A stretch of 64,000 bases of DNA from Burkholderiaceae bacterium (GCA_030654805.1 JAURWR010000013.1:1-64000); one strand, 5' to 3'. Positions 1-8,302 are shown, counted from the first letter of the stretch. Notes: generated by a model from the letters alone, not told the origin. Program-made: numbers and translations.

Positions 1-139
1 ACGATTCAACGCAAGAAAGGGGCGAACCCAGAACCCAAAACCGAAGAGATATCCACAGACCAAGGCACCCTCGGGTAGCCTTCAGGGGTGGGTCAGTATT
101 GAATGATCGCCGTGGGTCAGTTCTGCTCGATCGTCAACA
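1..139. mobile_element. Terminal part of an IS21-family-like insertion sequence (element continues before position 1)
   Basis: Direct repeats of TGGGTCAGT at 90-98 and 113-121 near the end; read on the minus strand the end starts TGTTGACGATCGAGCAGAACTGACCCAC...TACTGACCCACCCC, the multiple-terminal-repeat style of IS21-type ends; hsdR coding homology stops exactly here. Transposase genes are outside the window. Confidence 0.6.
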
Positions 140-316
140 GACGAGCACGCAGTCGGCGATCTCGGCCTGGGCCCGACGCGACTGGCCGCCACTGCCCTGC
201 AACCGGCCCAGCGTGATGCCGTGCTCGCGCAGGATGCGGCTGCCCTCGACCACGCCCCAGCCGGCGGCTTTCAGCGCGGGGTCGATGGGTTCGGCGCGGG
301 TTTCGGCTTCGTTCAT
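134..316 (-). pseudogene. hsdR: Type I restriction enzyme R subunit (HsdR), N-terminal remnant truncated by the IS end
   Basis: MNEAETRAEPIDPALKAAGWGVVEGSRILREHGITLGRLQGSGGQSRRAQAEIADCVLVC* resembles the HsdR N-terminus (…ALKAAGWG…RI..…ADYVL.); the stop is created inside the IS end. Confidence 0.75.
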
Positions 317-326
317 GGCGGTGGGT

Positions 327-1178
327 TCAGCGCGTTTTGCGCGGCAGCTTGGGCGCCTTCTTGACGGGTGGGGCCAGGTAGTTCTCGCCCGACACCACGC
401 GCCGGCCAGTTTGCGCTTCCAGTTGCAGCCGGGCGCGCTTGGCAATGCCGCCACCAGCCTTGGCAGCGGTCTGGTTCTCGGGCAGGCCTGTGGCCTCGGT
501 GTTCTCGGCGATCTGCCGGGTGGACAGTTCGGCCAGCGCGGTGAAGATCAATTCAGCCTCGCTCATGTGGTCGCGCAGGTTGTGGCTCTTCAGGCCCTTC
601 ATGTCCTTGTGCGCCTTCACGCTGACGCCCGACCACTCCTGGTGAATGATGTTGGTCAGGATGGCGAACTCCTGGCCCTCCTGGATGTCGTGGCCACGCC
701 AGTAGTCGGTCAGCTTGTTGCGGGTTTCCTGGCCCGTCATTCGCTGCTGGATCCACTTGTCGCTGCGGCCGTGCTGCTGCCATGTCAGGCGTGCGCGGTC
801 CAGCGACAAGGCCGGGTCGGACATCTCCTGCATGCGTTCGTAGCCCACCTTGGCCAGCCACAGCTTGATCGGCTCGGCTTTCGGGCTGGGCACCGACTGC
901 ACCAGACGCAGCAAGGTCTGCGCGGTGGCCACGTCGGACAGATAGTTCTTGCCGTCTGCGGCGGGCAACTTCAGTCGGTGACAAGCTGTCACCGACTGAC
1001 TTCCTTCCTTCTCGAGCCGGCGCTTGAGTTGATTCCAGTACTTGCGCGCGGTCTGAAAGTCGGCTTGCTGCGTCAGCACCTGCACCACGTCCACCACTGA
1101 AAACCACCACGTCTCGGTGGCCTCGTCGTACACACGGCGGATGTCATGGCCTTCAAACTGAGTCGGCAGAATCTTCAT
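327..1178 (-). CDS. BRO-N domain / DNA damage-inducible protein D (DinD)-like protein
   Basis: 283 aa; FEGHDIRRVYDEATETWWFSVVDVVQVLT…RKYWNQLKRRL…SVPSPKAEPIKLWLAKVGYERMQE…FAILTNII…HKDMKGLKSHNLRDHMSEAELIFTALAE is typical of DinD/BRO proteins. Confidence 0.85.
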   Translation of the reverse strand: MKILPTQFEGHDIRRVYDEATETWWFSVVDVVQVLTQQADFQTARKYWNQLKRRLEKEGSQSVTACHRLKLPAADGKNYLSDVATAQTLLRLVQSVPSPKAEPIKLWLAKVGYERMQEMSDPALSLDRARLTWQQHGRSDKWIQQRMTGQETRNKLTDYWRGHDIQEGQEFAILTNIIHQEWSGVSVKAHKDMKGLKSHNLRDHMSEAELIFTALAELSTRQIAENTEATGLPENQTAAKAGGGIAKRARLQLEAQTGRRVVSGENYLAPPVKKAPKLPRKTR

Positions 1179-1220
1179 CTGATGGCTTCCGGTCTGGCTC
1201 GGTGCGGAGATGATGCGGCA

Positions 1221-1295
1221 CTACAGCGCGCCGCTGAAGGCTTGGTGGAGAAGGGACTTTTTCAGTTCGTCGAGGGTGGCGAGCTTGGTCAGCAT
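1221..1295 (-). pseudogene. Duplicate 3'-end fragment of hsdS
   Basis: Translates MLTKLATLDELKKSLLHQAFSGAL*, nearly the same as the C-terminus of the full HsdS (LTALDELKKSLLHQAFSGQL*) at 2984; strong nucleotide similarity as well. Confidence 0.85.
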
Positions 1296-1509
1296 CGGCT
1301 CTCGCCAGTGTGAGGTTGCAGCTTCGTTTATGGGCCTGTTCTGCCAGAAGCGACTGGCTTGACGGGATTCAGCGCTGCCGCAGCCCGCTCAATCAGATCC
1401 GCATCAAGAAATCGGCACATCATCGGCATCCGTAAGTCATTGATTTATAAAGAAATTAACTTAGAACCATCCCGCCAGGTGCTCGTTGGATCAAAACCCG
1501 ATCAAGAAA

Positions 1510-2970
1510 TCAGGCCCAGTGCGGCACATAGCCCGCCCGGGGGTGTTCCGGGTCAGCCACGCGGATCAAGCCGGCGTCCAACGCCTTGTTGATCACCGTC
1601 GTGGCCTGGGCCGCGTTTTTGGGCGAAATGCCCAGCCGGGTGCACAACGAAGCATTCTTCATCTTGTCGCCGCTCAGGAACTTGAGCACCGCATGGAAAT
1701 AGCAAGCGCGCATGCGCTCCTCAGGCGTCATCTCGGCAAAACTGCGCGGCCCGTACAGCACCGCCTGGAACGACTGTTCCTCTGCCCTGAACAGGGGCGG
1801 TGGCAACTGGAACACCTCACAAGCCTCCACCACCTTGTCCAGCCCGCTGCCCTGTTCCTCACACAGTCGCATGCGGCGCATCCGGTCGGCCAGGGCTTCG
1901 TTGCGCGAGCGTGGGGGCAGGTCGATCATCCGTTCCGTTTTGACCAAAGGTGCGCCAGGATTGCTGATCTCCAGCCGGTCCTCGAACAGCTCAATCTGCG
2001 GGCCGGCACCGGTGATCGTCATGTCTTGGTGGATGAGCGCATTGGCCACCAGTTCGCGAATGGCCAGCTCGGGGAACAACGGATGTGCTTCACGGAGCGC
2101 CGCGCCGATGTGTTCATTCTTCGGTAGCAGATCGTGCAGGTAGCCCACCAAGCCCTCAAAGCCAACTGCGTAGCCCTTCTTGCCATCGCGCCGATGCGTC
2201 ACCTGGGCAGCACGATTCTTCCCGCCGTAGGCCACGAATCGGATCGCCTTGCGTGCCAGCCCCGCGTCAAAGTCACCCAGGTTGTTGGCCAGCAAGATGG
2301 CGCCCAGGTTGGTGATGTTCCAGCGCTCGCCCACATCACGCACGATCAGCCGGTCGGCTTCCAGCTTGTCGAAGATGCCGGCGCGGTTGTCGGGCAGCGA
2401 CTGCTGGGTCAGCCTGAAATACTGGCTGTAGTCGAGCAGGGCCAGCACGTCGTCGCCGCTGGCGAACTGGCGGGCCACACCCTGTTCCCAGCGATAGGGC
2501 TGCAGGCGCTCGATCAACTGCTGGTAGCGGTCCGGGTACTCGGTCAGCTTGGGTGTGGCGCTGCCGATGCGCACGTATTGCACGCCATTGAAAGCCACCG
2601 GTGCGCCCGTGGCGGCCGGGATCTCAAGCAGAACCACCCGGCCCTGCGGGTGTTGCACCGTGCGGAAGCTGAAAGCGATGCTGGGCTGCAGGCTGTTGGC
2701 CAACCACAGCGGCAACACCTGGTTGCCCACCTTCTTGGCATCCGGGATGAAGTCGGTTCCCACCACGTCATGGGTTTCGTCTGCGATCCCCCACAGCATG
2801 TAGGCCAGGTCATGCCCGTCGATTCGCGCCGCGTTGGCCAGGGCCGAGCAGCGCTTGCCGATCATGTCCGGGTCGCTGTTGTTGGACTTGAACTCCACCC
2901 AGCTCGTTTCCGCGGGCAAAGCCCGCAGGTCGTCGATCAATGCGATGTCGCGTTCCAGGGGTTGGGTCAT
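1510..2970 (-). CDS. AlbA_2 (Schlafen-type) domain ATP-binding protein, RecG-related / AAA_4-like
   Basis: ETSWVEFKSNNSDPDMIGKRCSALANAARIDGHDLAYMLWGI N-terminal AlbA_2-like signature; …IRELVANALIHQDMTITGAGPQIELFEDRLEISNPG… HATPase_c_4-like signature; start chosen at MTQPLERD, just after hsdS. Confidence 0.8.
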   Translation of the reverse strand: MTQPLERDIALIDDLRALPAETSWVEFKSNNSDPDMIGKRCSALANAARIDGHDLAYMLWGIADETHDVVGTDFIPDAKKVGNQVLPLWLANSLQPSIAFSFRTVQHPQGRVVLLEIPAATGAPVAFNGVQYVRIGSATPKLTEYPDRYQQLIERLQPYRWEQGVARQFASGDDVLALLDYSQYFRLTQQSLPDNRAGIFDKLEADRLIVRDVGERWNITNLGAILLANNLGDFDAGLARKAIRFVAYGGKNRAAQVTHRRDGKKGYAVGFEGLVGYLHDLLPKNEHIGAALREAHPLFPELAIRELVANALIHQDMTITGAGPQIELFEDRLEISNPGAPLVKTERMIDLPPRSRNEALADRMRRMRLCEEQGSGLDKVVEACEVFQLPPPLFRAEEQSFQAVLYGPRSFAEMTPEERMRACYFHAVLKFLSGDKMKNASLCTRLGISPKNAAQATTVINKALDAGLIRVADPEHPRAGYVPHWA

Positions 2971-2983
2971 GTGCAGCGCTCTT

Positions 2984-4204
2984 TCACAGCTGGCCGCTGA
3001 AGGCCTGGTGCAGCAGGGATTTTTTGAGTTCGTCGAGGGCGGTGAGCTTGCGTTCGTAGGTCGCCACAAGACGATCACATTCTTCGGACAGGTCAACCAG
3101 TTGGGCGGCGATGCGGCGCTGTTCGTCCACCGACTCGGGATATGGGACGCGCACCAAACCTATCTTTCCGGGTGAGGTGTGCCGCACCTTGGCGCCCGAT
3201 GCACCGGCGTGAATCTCCTGGCGCACGCGCATCAGGTTGAACGCATGAAAGAAGAACTCGTTCGACCATGGCACACCGGCCTGCCCCACCACCAGGCCAA
3301 GTCGCTGGTTGTGCAGAAACCGGTGGGACTCCGGCACCAGCAGCGGGCTGCCCAACAAGCCAGCGGCCTGTTCGGTCATCGCGACCAGCAAGTCGCCCTC
3401 TGACAGCATGTAGTCCTTCGGAATGGAGCCAACAAAGAACTTTGTCTTCTCACCGCGCTCGCGGTAGCCACCGGCCTCGAAGAAGCTGCCCGGCGTCAGC
3501 AGGACGTACTCACCCGCAGCCGAGAAAAACTCACCCTCGAACGCATAGCCATGCTTGATCGAGCACAACTCAGCCAGTGGTGCTTCACGCCAACCTGGTT
3601 GGGCAGCGAGCATGACCTCACGGTGGTGCGTGAACAACTCCCGAGCGTTCTGCAGGTTCTTCTCGGCGTTGGCCTTGGCGGTGGCGATGCCCTCGAAGGC
3701 TTCGTCGAGGATGGCGACGATGCGCTCTTGTGCCTTGAGATCAACTGGAAATCTGATCCGGTAGGTCTCTGCGAGCTTGGACCGTGAAAGTTCCGTCTGA
3801 CCTCCGCACCCCTCGCCGCCCTGTTGAATTTTCTCTTCAATGGCGACCAGCGCGTAGCCGAAGAACTCAGGGCGAAACAAGCCATTGGCTGGCCGGACGA
3901 TGGTCACATGGGAATCGATGGTTGTCGGTTCTGGCGGCTCCTCGCGGAGCTGAGCAACCCGCCCGAGCGTCCCAGTCCCAGTCGAATTGACCAGCACGTC
4001 CCCGGCGCGCACGAAACGATCGAGCGTCACCTTCTTGGCTGCCGCATCATGACGGCGGCCAAGATCAAAATTGACTACGTGGTCGCGGACACACTTTTGG
4101 TTCAGAACCGCCACTCCACCATGCTCAAGGTACGCTGGTGAAATGCCACGGTTGATGAACTGGCAAACCGCGCCCAGCGGCTCCTCCCGCCAAGCGGCAG
4201 TCAC
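2984..4204 (-). CDS. hsdS: Type I restriction-modification specificity subunit (HsdS)
   Basis: Two TRD-like halves (…LAAWREEPLGAVC… and …WREAPLAELCSIKHGYAF…), conserved …QERIVAILDEAFEGI… and …LTALDELKKSLLHQAFSGQL. Likely GTG start (VTAAWREEPLG) overlapping the previous mini-ORF stop. Confidence 0.85.
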   Translation of the reverse strand: MTAAWREEPLGAVCQFINRGISPAYLEHGGVAVLNQKCVRDHVVNFDLGRRHDAAAKKVTLDRFVRAGDVLVNSTGTGTLGRVAQLREEPPEPTTIDSHVTIVRPANGLFRPEFFGYALVAIEEKIQQGGEGCGGQTELSRSKLAETYRIRFPVDLKAQERIVAILDEAFEGIATAKANAEKNLQNARELFTHHREVMLAAQPGWREAPLAELCSIKHGYAFEGEFFSAAGEYVLLTPGSFFEAGGYRERGEKTKFFVGSIPKDYMLSEGDLLVAMTEQAAGLLGSPLLVPESHRFLHNQRLGLVVGQAGVPWSNEFFFHAFNLMRVRQEIHAGASGAKVRHTSPGKIGLVRVPYPESVDEQRRIAAQLVDLSEECDRLVATYERKLTALDELKKSLLHQAFSGQL

Positions 4205-4284
4205 ACAAGCTCCCTGATCGTCGCCAGCACTTCCGCGCTCTCGGCATCCATCGCCTCGATCTCGTACTGCTCGTGCTGCCTCAT
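4201..4284 (-). other. Mini-ORF: duplicate hsdM C-terminal tail between the DUF1016 gene and hsdS
   Basis: MRQHEQYEIEAMDAESAEVLATIRELV* matches the HsdM C-terminus …EIAVLDAESVEVLATIRSLM*; starts in an ATGA overlap with the DUF1016 stop and ends in a GTGTGA overlap with the hsdS GTG. Confidence 0.75.
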
Positions 4285-5432
4285 GCGCCTGTCTCCCCCG
4301 CCCACTCCTGCAACTTCCGCTGCAACTCCTCCTTGCTCGGCAAGTACAGCTGGTACTCCCGCGCATGGATGTTGGCGTCGGCCGGCAGCGTGATCTCCAC
4401 CAGCGCGCCGTTCTTTTTCTTGCACAGCACGATGCCGACCGTGGCGTTCTCGCCTTCGGCTTTGACATGGCGGTCGAAGTAGTTGACGTACATCTGCATC
4501 TGGCCCAGGTCCTGGTGCGTGAGCTTGCCGAGCTTCAGGTCGATGAGCACATAGCAGCGCAGCAGCCGGTTGTAGAACACCAGGTCGACAAAGAAATGGT
4601 CGCCGTCGAAGGTGAAACGCTTCTGTCGCGCCTCGAACAGGAAGCCTTTGCCGAGTTCGAGCAGGAACTGCCCGATCTGGTTGATGACGGCGGCTTCGAG
4701 GTCGGACTCGGAGTAGCGCTCGCGCTCGTCCAGCCCCAGGAATTCAAGCACCAGCGGCTCTTTCAGCAGGTCTTCGGGCCGGACGACGGTGTGGCCCTGG
4801 CGCGCGAGCTGTCGGATGCCGTCTTTGTCGCGGCTCAGAGCCAGGCGTTCGTACAGACCGCTGTCGAACTGGCGACGCAATTCGCGCAGCGTCCAGTTCT
4901 GGCCGGTCGCTTCGATTTCGTAGAAGCTGCGTTCGTCGGCGTTTCGGATGCCGAGCAAGAACACATGGTGCGACCAACTCAGGGCGAAGGGCGGCGTCGA
5001 TTTCCCAGAGCCGATATGGCCGACCCAGGCTGCATGGTCTTGTGCAGGCGGGTGAGTCAATAAGCCAGACGCTGTCTGACCTTTTGCTGTCAGTGGCACC
5101 CGGTCAGAAAGGTCAGGCAGCGTCTGGCCTATTCGATCGGCGTTCTGCACATAGAACTGGCGCATCAACTTCAAATTGGTGAGCGAAAACCCCCTGCCGA
5201 ACTCGGCGGTCAGCCGATCGGCCAATGCGGTCAGCAGCGCTTTGCCGTAGTCGGCACGGACCTGCCCTCGCTGCTCGTGCTCGACGATGTGTCGCCCGAT
5301 CTGGAACGCGGTGTGAACCTGCACCAGATCGACCCCGCGCGCCACCGTTTGGCGCGCCGTGGTGACGAGGTCGCGGATGCGCTCGAACAGCAAGGCGTCG
5401 GCCGCCATCGGTGTTTTTCGCTGGGCGTTCAC
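4281..5432 (-). CDS. DUF1016 / PDDEXK-nuclease-domain (YhcG-like) protein embedded in the type I RM operon
   Basis: 383 aa; LSWSHHVFLLGIRNADERSFYEIEATGQNWTLRELRRQFDSGLYERLALS…GKGFLFEARQKRFTFDGDHFFVDLVFYNRLLRCYVLIDLKLGKLTHQDLGQMQMYVNYFD; GTG start overlapping the hsdM stop. Confidence 0.9.
   Translation of the reverse strand: MNAQRKTPMAADALLFERIRDLVTTARQTVARGVDLVQVHTAFQIGRHIVEHEQRGQVRADYGKALLTALADRLTAEFGRGFSLTNLKLMRQFYVQNADRIGQTLPDLSDRVPLTAKGQTASGLLTHPPAQDHAAWVGHIGSGKSTPPFALSWSHHVFLLGIRNADERSFYEIEATGQNWTLRELRRQFDSGLYERLALSRDKDGIRQLARQGHTVVRPEDLLKEPLVLEFLGLDERERYSESDLEAAVINQIGQFLLELGKGFLFEARQKRFTFDGDHFFVDLVFYNRLLRCYVLIDLKLGKLTHQDLGQMQMYVNYFDRHVKAEGENATVGIVLCKKKNGALVEITLPADANIHAREYQLYLPSKEELQRKLQEWAGETGA
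5059..5133. repeat. Inverted repeat inside the DUF1016 coding sequence
   Basis: Arms AATAAGCCAGACGCTGTCTGACCTTT (5059-5084) and AAAGGTCAGGCAGCGTCTGGCCTATT (5108-5133): 24 of 26 complementary, 23-nt loop. Confidence 0.85.
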
Positions 5433-6880
5433 ATCAAACTCCGAATCGTCGCCAGAACTTCCACGCTCTCCGCATCCAGCACCGCGATCTCATCCAGGAT
5501 GTCCTGCGGCGTGCGCAGCGCGACCTCATCGCCACCGTTCGGGTTCTTGACCGACAGGTCGAACGTCGCTGCGTCGATGTGGTCCACGTCCACCGACCAG
5601 CTCTGCGCCGAATCGGCGAAGGTCTTCTGCTGCTCGATGAAGTCGGCCAGGTCGTCGTCGTTCAGCGGGTTGGTCTTCCCCATGTTGCGGCCTGGGTTCA
5701 GTTGGTAGAACCAGACCCCGTGGGTGGGCGAACCCTTCTCGAAGAACAGCACCACGGTCTTCACGCCGGCGCCTTGGAAGGTGCCGCCAGGCATGTCGAG
5801 CACGGTGTGCAGGTTGCAGCTTTCGAGCAGCAGCTTGCGCAGGCTGGTGCTGGCGTTGTCGGTGTTGCTGAGGAAGGTGTTCTTGATGACGATGGCCGCG
5901 CGGCCGCCGGCTTTCAGGCTCTTGATGAAGTGCTGCAGGAACAGGAAGGCCGTCTCGCCGGTCTTGATCGGGAAGTTCTGCTGAACCTCTTTCCGCTCCT
6001 TGCCGCCGAACGGCGGGTTGGCCAGGATCACGTCGTAGCGGTCGCGCTCCTGGATGTCGTTGATGTTCTCGCCCAGCGTGTTGGTGTGCACGACGTTGGG
6101 CGCCTCGATGCCGTGCAGGATCATGTTCATGATCGCGATGACGTAGGCCAGGCTCTTCTTTTCCTTGCCGTAGAAGGTGCGCGTCTGCAGCGTCTTCAGG
6201 TCATCGGCCTTGGTGGCCTGCGGCAGCAGGTGGTCGAAGGCTTCGCACAGAAAACCGGCCGAGCCGCAGGCGCCGTCGTAGATGCGTTCGCCGATCTGCG
6301 GATCGAGCACCTTGATCATGGCGCGGATCAGCGGGCGTGGCGTGTAGTACTCGCCGCCGTTGCGACCGGCGTTGCCCATGTTCTTGATCTTGGCTTCGTA
6401 CAGGTGCGACAGCTCGTGCTTCTCGGTCTGCGAGCCGAAGCGCAGTTCGTCGACCCGCTCGATCACGTCGCGCAGGTTGTAGCCGCTCTGTATCTTGTTG
6501 GTGATCTCGCCGAACACCTCGCCGATCTTGTATTCGATGGTGTTGGGGCCGCTGGCGCGTTGCTTGAAGCCAGCCAGGTACGGGAACAACCGAAGGTTGA
6601 CGAAGTCGCGCAGGTCGTCGCCGGTCATCGCGGCGTTGTGGTCGAACGAACCGTCGGCCGTCTTCGGTGCCGCCCACGCTTCCCAGCCATAGGCCGTGTC
6701 GATGATGCGGCTGTAGGTCTTGCCTTCGAGCGCGGCTTCCATGGCCTTGTCGCCTTCGAGCGCGTCGAGGTATTTCAGGAACAGCAGCCAGGACGACTGC
6801 TCGGTGTAGTCCAGCTCGCTGGTGCAGCCCGCGTCCTTGTGCAGGATGTCGTCGATGTTCTTGAAGGTCTGTTCAAACAT
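5429..6880 (-). CDS. hsdM: Type I restriction-modification DNA methyltransferase subunit (HsdM)
   Basis: MFEQTFKNIDDILHKDAGCTSELDYTEQSSWLLFLKYLD…GGEYYTPRPLIRAMIKVLDP…YDGACGSAGFL…DVILANPPFGGKE…; N6-Mtase NPPF motif. Confidence 0.95.
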   Translation of the reverse strand: MFEQTFKNIDDILHKDAGCTSELDYTEQSSWLLFLKYLDALEGDKAMEAALEGKTYSRIIDTAYGWEAWAAPKTADGSFDHNAAMTGDDLRDFVNLRLFPYLAGFKQRASGPNTIEYKIGEVFGEITNKIQSGYNLRDVIERVDELRFGSQTEKHELSHLYEAKIKNMGNAGRNGGEYYTPRPLIRAMIKVLDPQIGERIYDGACGSAGFLCEAFDHLLPQATKADDLKTLQTRTFYGKEKKSLAYVIAIMNMILHGIEAPNVVHTNTLGENINDIQERDRYDVILANPPFGGKERKEVQQNFPIKTGETAFLFLQHFIKSLKAGGRAAIVIKNTFLSNTDNASTSLRKLLLESCNLHTVLDMPGGTFQGAGVKTVVLFFEKGSPTHGVWFYQLNPGRNMGKTNPLNDDDLADFIEQQKTFADSAQSWSVDVDHIDAATFDLSVKNPNGGDEVALRTPQDILDEIAVLDAESVEVLATIRSLM

Positions 6881-6940
6881 TTTATTTTTCGGTTGGGCTG
6901 CGGCCTGCGCATCACGCAGCGCTCGCTTGCGCGGGTGACG

Positions 6941-8302
6941 TCAGCGGGCAGGGGCCGGGTCGCCAGCGGCAACCTGCAGGCGCGAGCGCACCAGGGCGAT
7001 GTGGCTGCGCAGCGCATACAGCTCGTCGGTGTAGGCCAGCGGCACGGTGATGCGCTCGACGCGCGACTCCAGTGCGGCGATCTCTTCGAGCCACTGCGAC
7101 GCGGGTTTCGCGTCGATCGTGTCTTCGAGTTCGCGCAGCTGCTCGTACCAGCGGAACACCCGCGAGCGGATGCGGAATTCGTACAGCGGCGGCAGCATCC
7201 GCGACAGCGGCAGCAGCACGGCGACGATGGTGACCAGCACCGGCCACATGCGGTCGATCAGGTTGGCGAACCAGAACGGCAGGTAGCGCTGGAGCAGCGG
7301 CACGCCGCTTTGATAGAAGCGCTGGGCTTCCTTGGCGAGCGGCCGTTCGGTGTTCAGCGCGGTCGGGAACTCACCCTTGCGCTGGAACCAGCCGGCGCCG
7401 CCGTGCACCTGCTGCGCCGCCTGCACGAACAGCTGGATCAGCGCCGGGTGGGTGCCCTCGCGCGCGACCAGCGTGGCGGTGGGTGCGACCAGGTGCACGT
7501 CCTGCGGCGGCATGTCGCCGGCCAGATCGACCACGCCGCGCGGCAGCACCACCGGGCTCATGAACGCGAAGCGGCGCGAATAGGCCTCGGCCTGCGCGAA
7601 GTCGAACAGCTTGATGCCCGGTGTCTGGAGAAGCATCTGCACCATCAGCGATTCGGGCGCCGAGGCGAACACCAGCGCGTCCGATTCGGCGCCGAGCAGC
7701 GCCATCACGGCGGGCGTCTGCGATTGTTCGAGCAGCGTGATCTGCTTCGCGTCGATGCGGTTGGCATCGAGCAGTTTTTTCATCAGGTTCGGCACGCCGC
7801 TGCCGGGGGCACCGATGTTGAATTTCCAGCCCGCCAGCTGGGGCAGGCCCGACAGCGTGTCGGATTTCAGCAGTCGCTGTGCGGAGTCTTCGCGGTAGAA
7901 GAGCCACACCGGCTCGAAGAACAGGCTGCCCAGCGAAACCAGATGCGAAGGCTCTTCGTCGGCCCCGGATGCCGCCGCGGCGTCGTCGGCGCCCCCTTGC
8001 ACGAAGGCGAGATCGACGCCCGAATCTGGATCGCGCAGCAGGGCCAGGTTCTCGGCTGCGCCTTGCGTGCTGCGCAGTTCGACGTCGATGCCAGACGCCT
8101 TCAGCAGCGCCTTGTAGCGCTGGCCGAACTCGGCGTAGGCGCCTTGATCGACCCCGGTGGCGAGCACCACCTTCTTCGGCGGTGTCGGATCGAGCAGGTA
8201 ATAGGCGGGCACGAGCAGCGCCAGTGCAAGGAGCAGGAACGGCCCGATGGTGGCGAGCAGGTCCCGCATGGACAGCAGGGTGTGGCGCAGGGAAGAGGGC
8301 AT
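6941..8302 (-). CDS. TAXI-family TRAP transporter solute-binding protein
   Basis: N-terminal TM; KKVVLATGVDQGAYAEFGQRYKALLKASGIDVELRSTQGAAENLALLRDPDSGVDLAFVQGG; C-terminal membrane segment. Confidence 0.85.
   Translation of the reverse strand: MPSSLRHTLLSMRDLLATIGPFLLLALALLVPAYYLLDPTPPKKVVLATGVDQGAYAEFGQRYKALLKASGIDVELRSTQGAAENLALLRDPDSGVDLAFVQGGADDAAAASGADEEPSHLVSLGSLFFEPVWLFYREDSAQRLLKSDTLSGLPQLAGWKFNIGAPGSGVPNLMKKLLDANRIDAKQITLLEQSQTPAVMALLGAESDALVFASAPESLMVQMLLQTPGIKLFDFAQAEAYSRRFAFMSPVVLPRGVVDLAGDMPPQDVHLVAPTATLVAREGTHPALIQLFVQAAQQVHGGAGWFQRKGEFPTALNTERPLAKEAQRFYQSGVPLLQRYLPFWFANLIDRMWPVLVTIVAVLLPLSRMLPPLYEFRIRSRVFRWYEQLRELEDTIDAKPASQWLEEIAALESRVERITVPLAYTDELYALRSHIALVRSRLQVAAGDPAPAR

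Noticed and set aside
4365-5063. 232-aa plus ORF over the DUF1016 gene
   Set aside because: Antisense to well-supported DUF1016 motifs.
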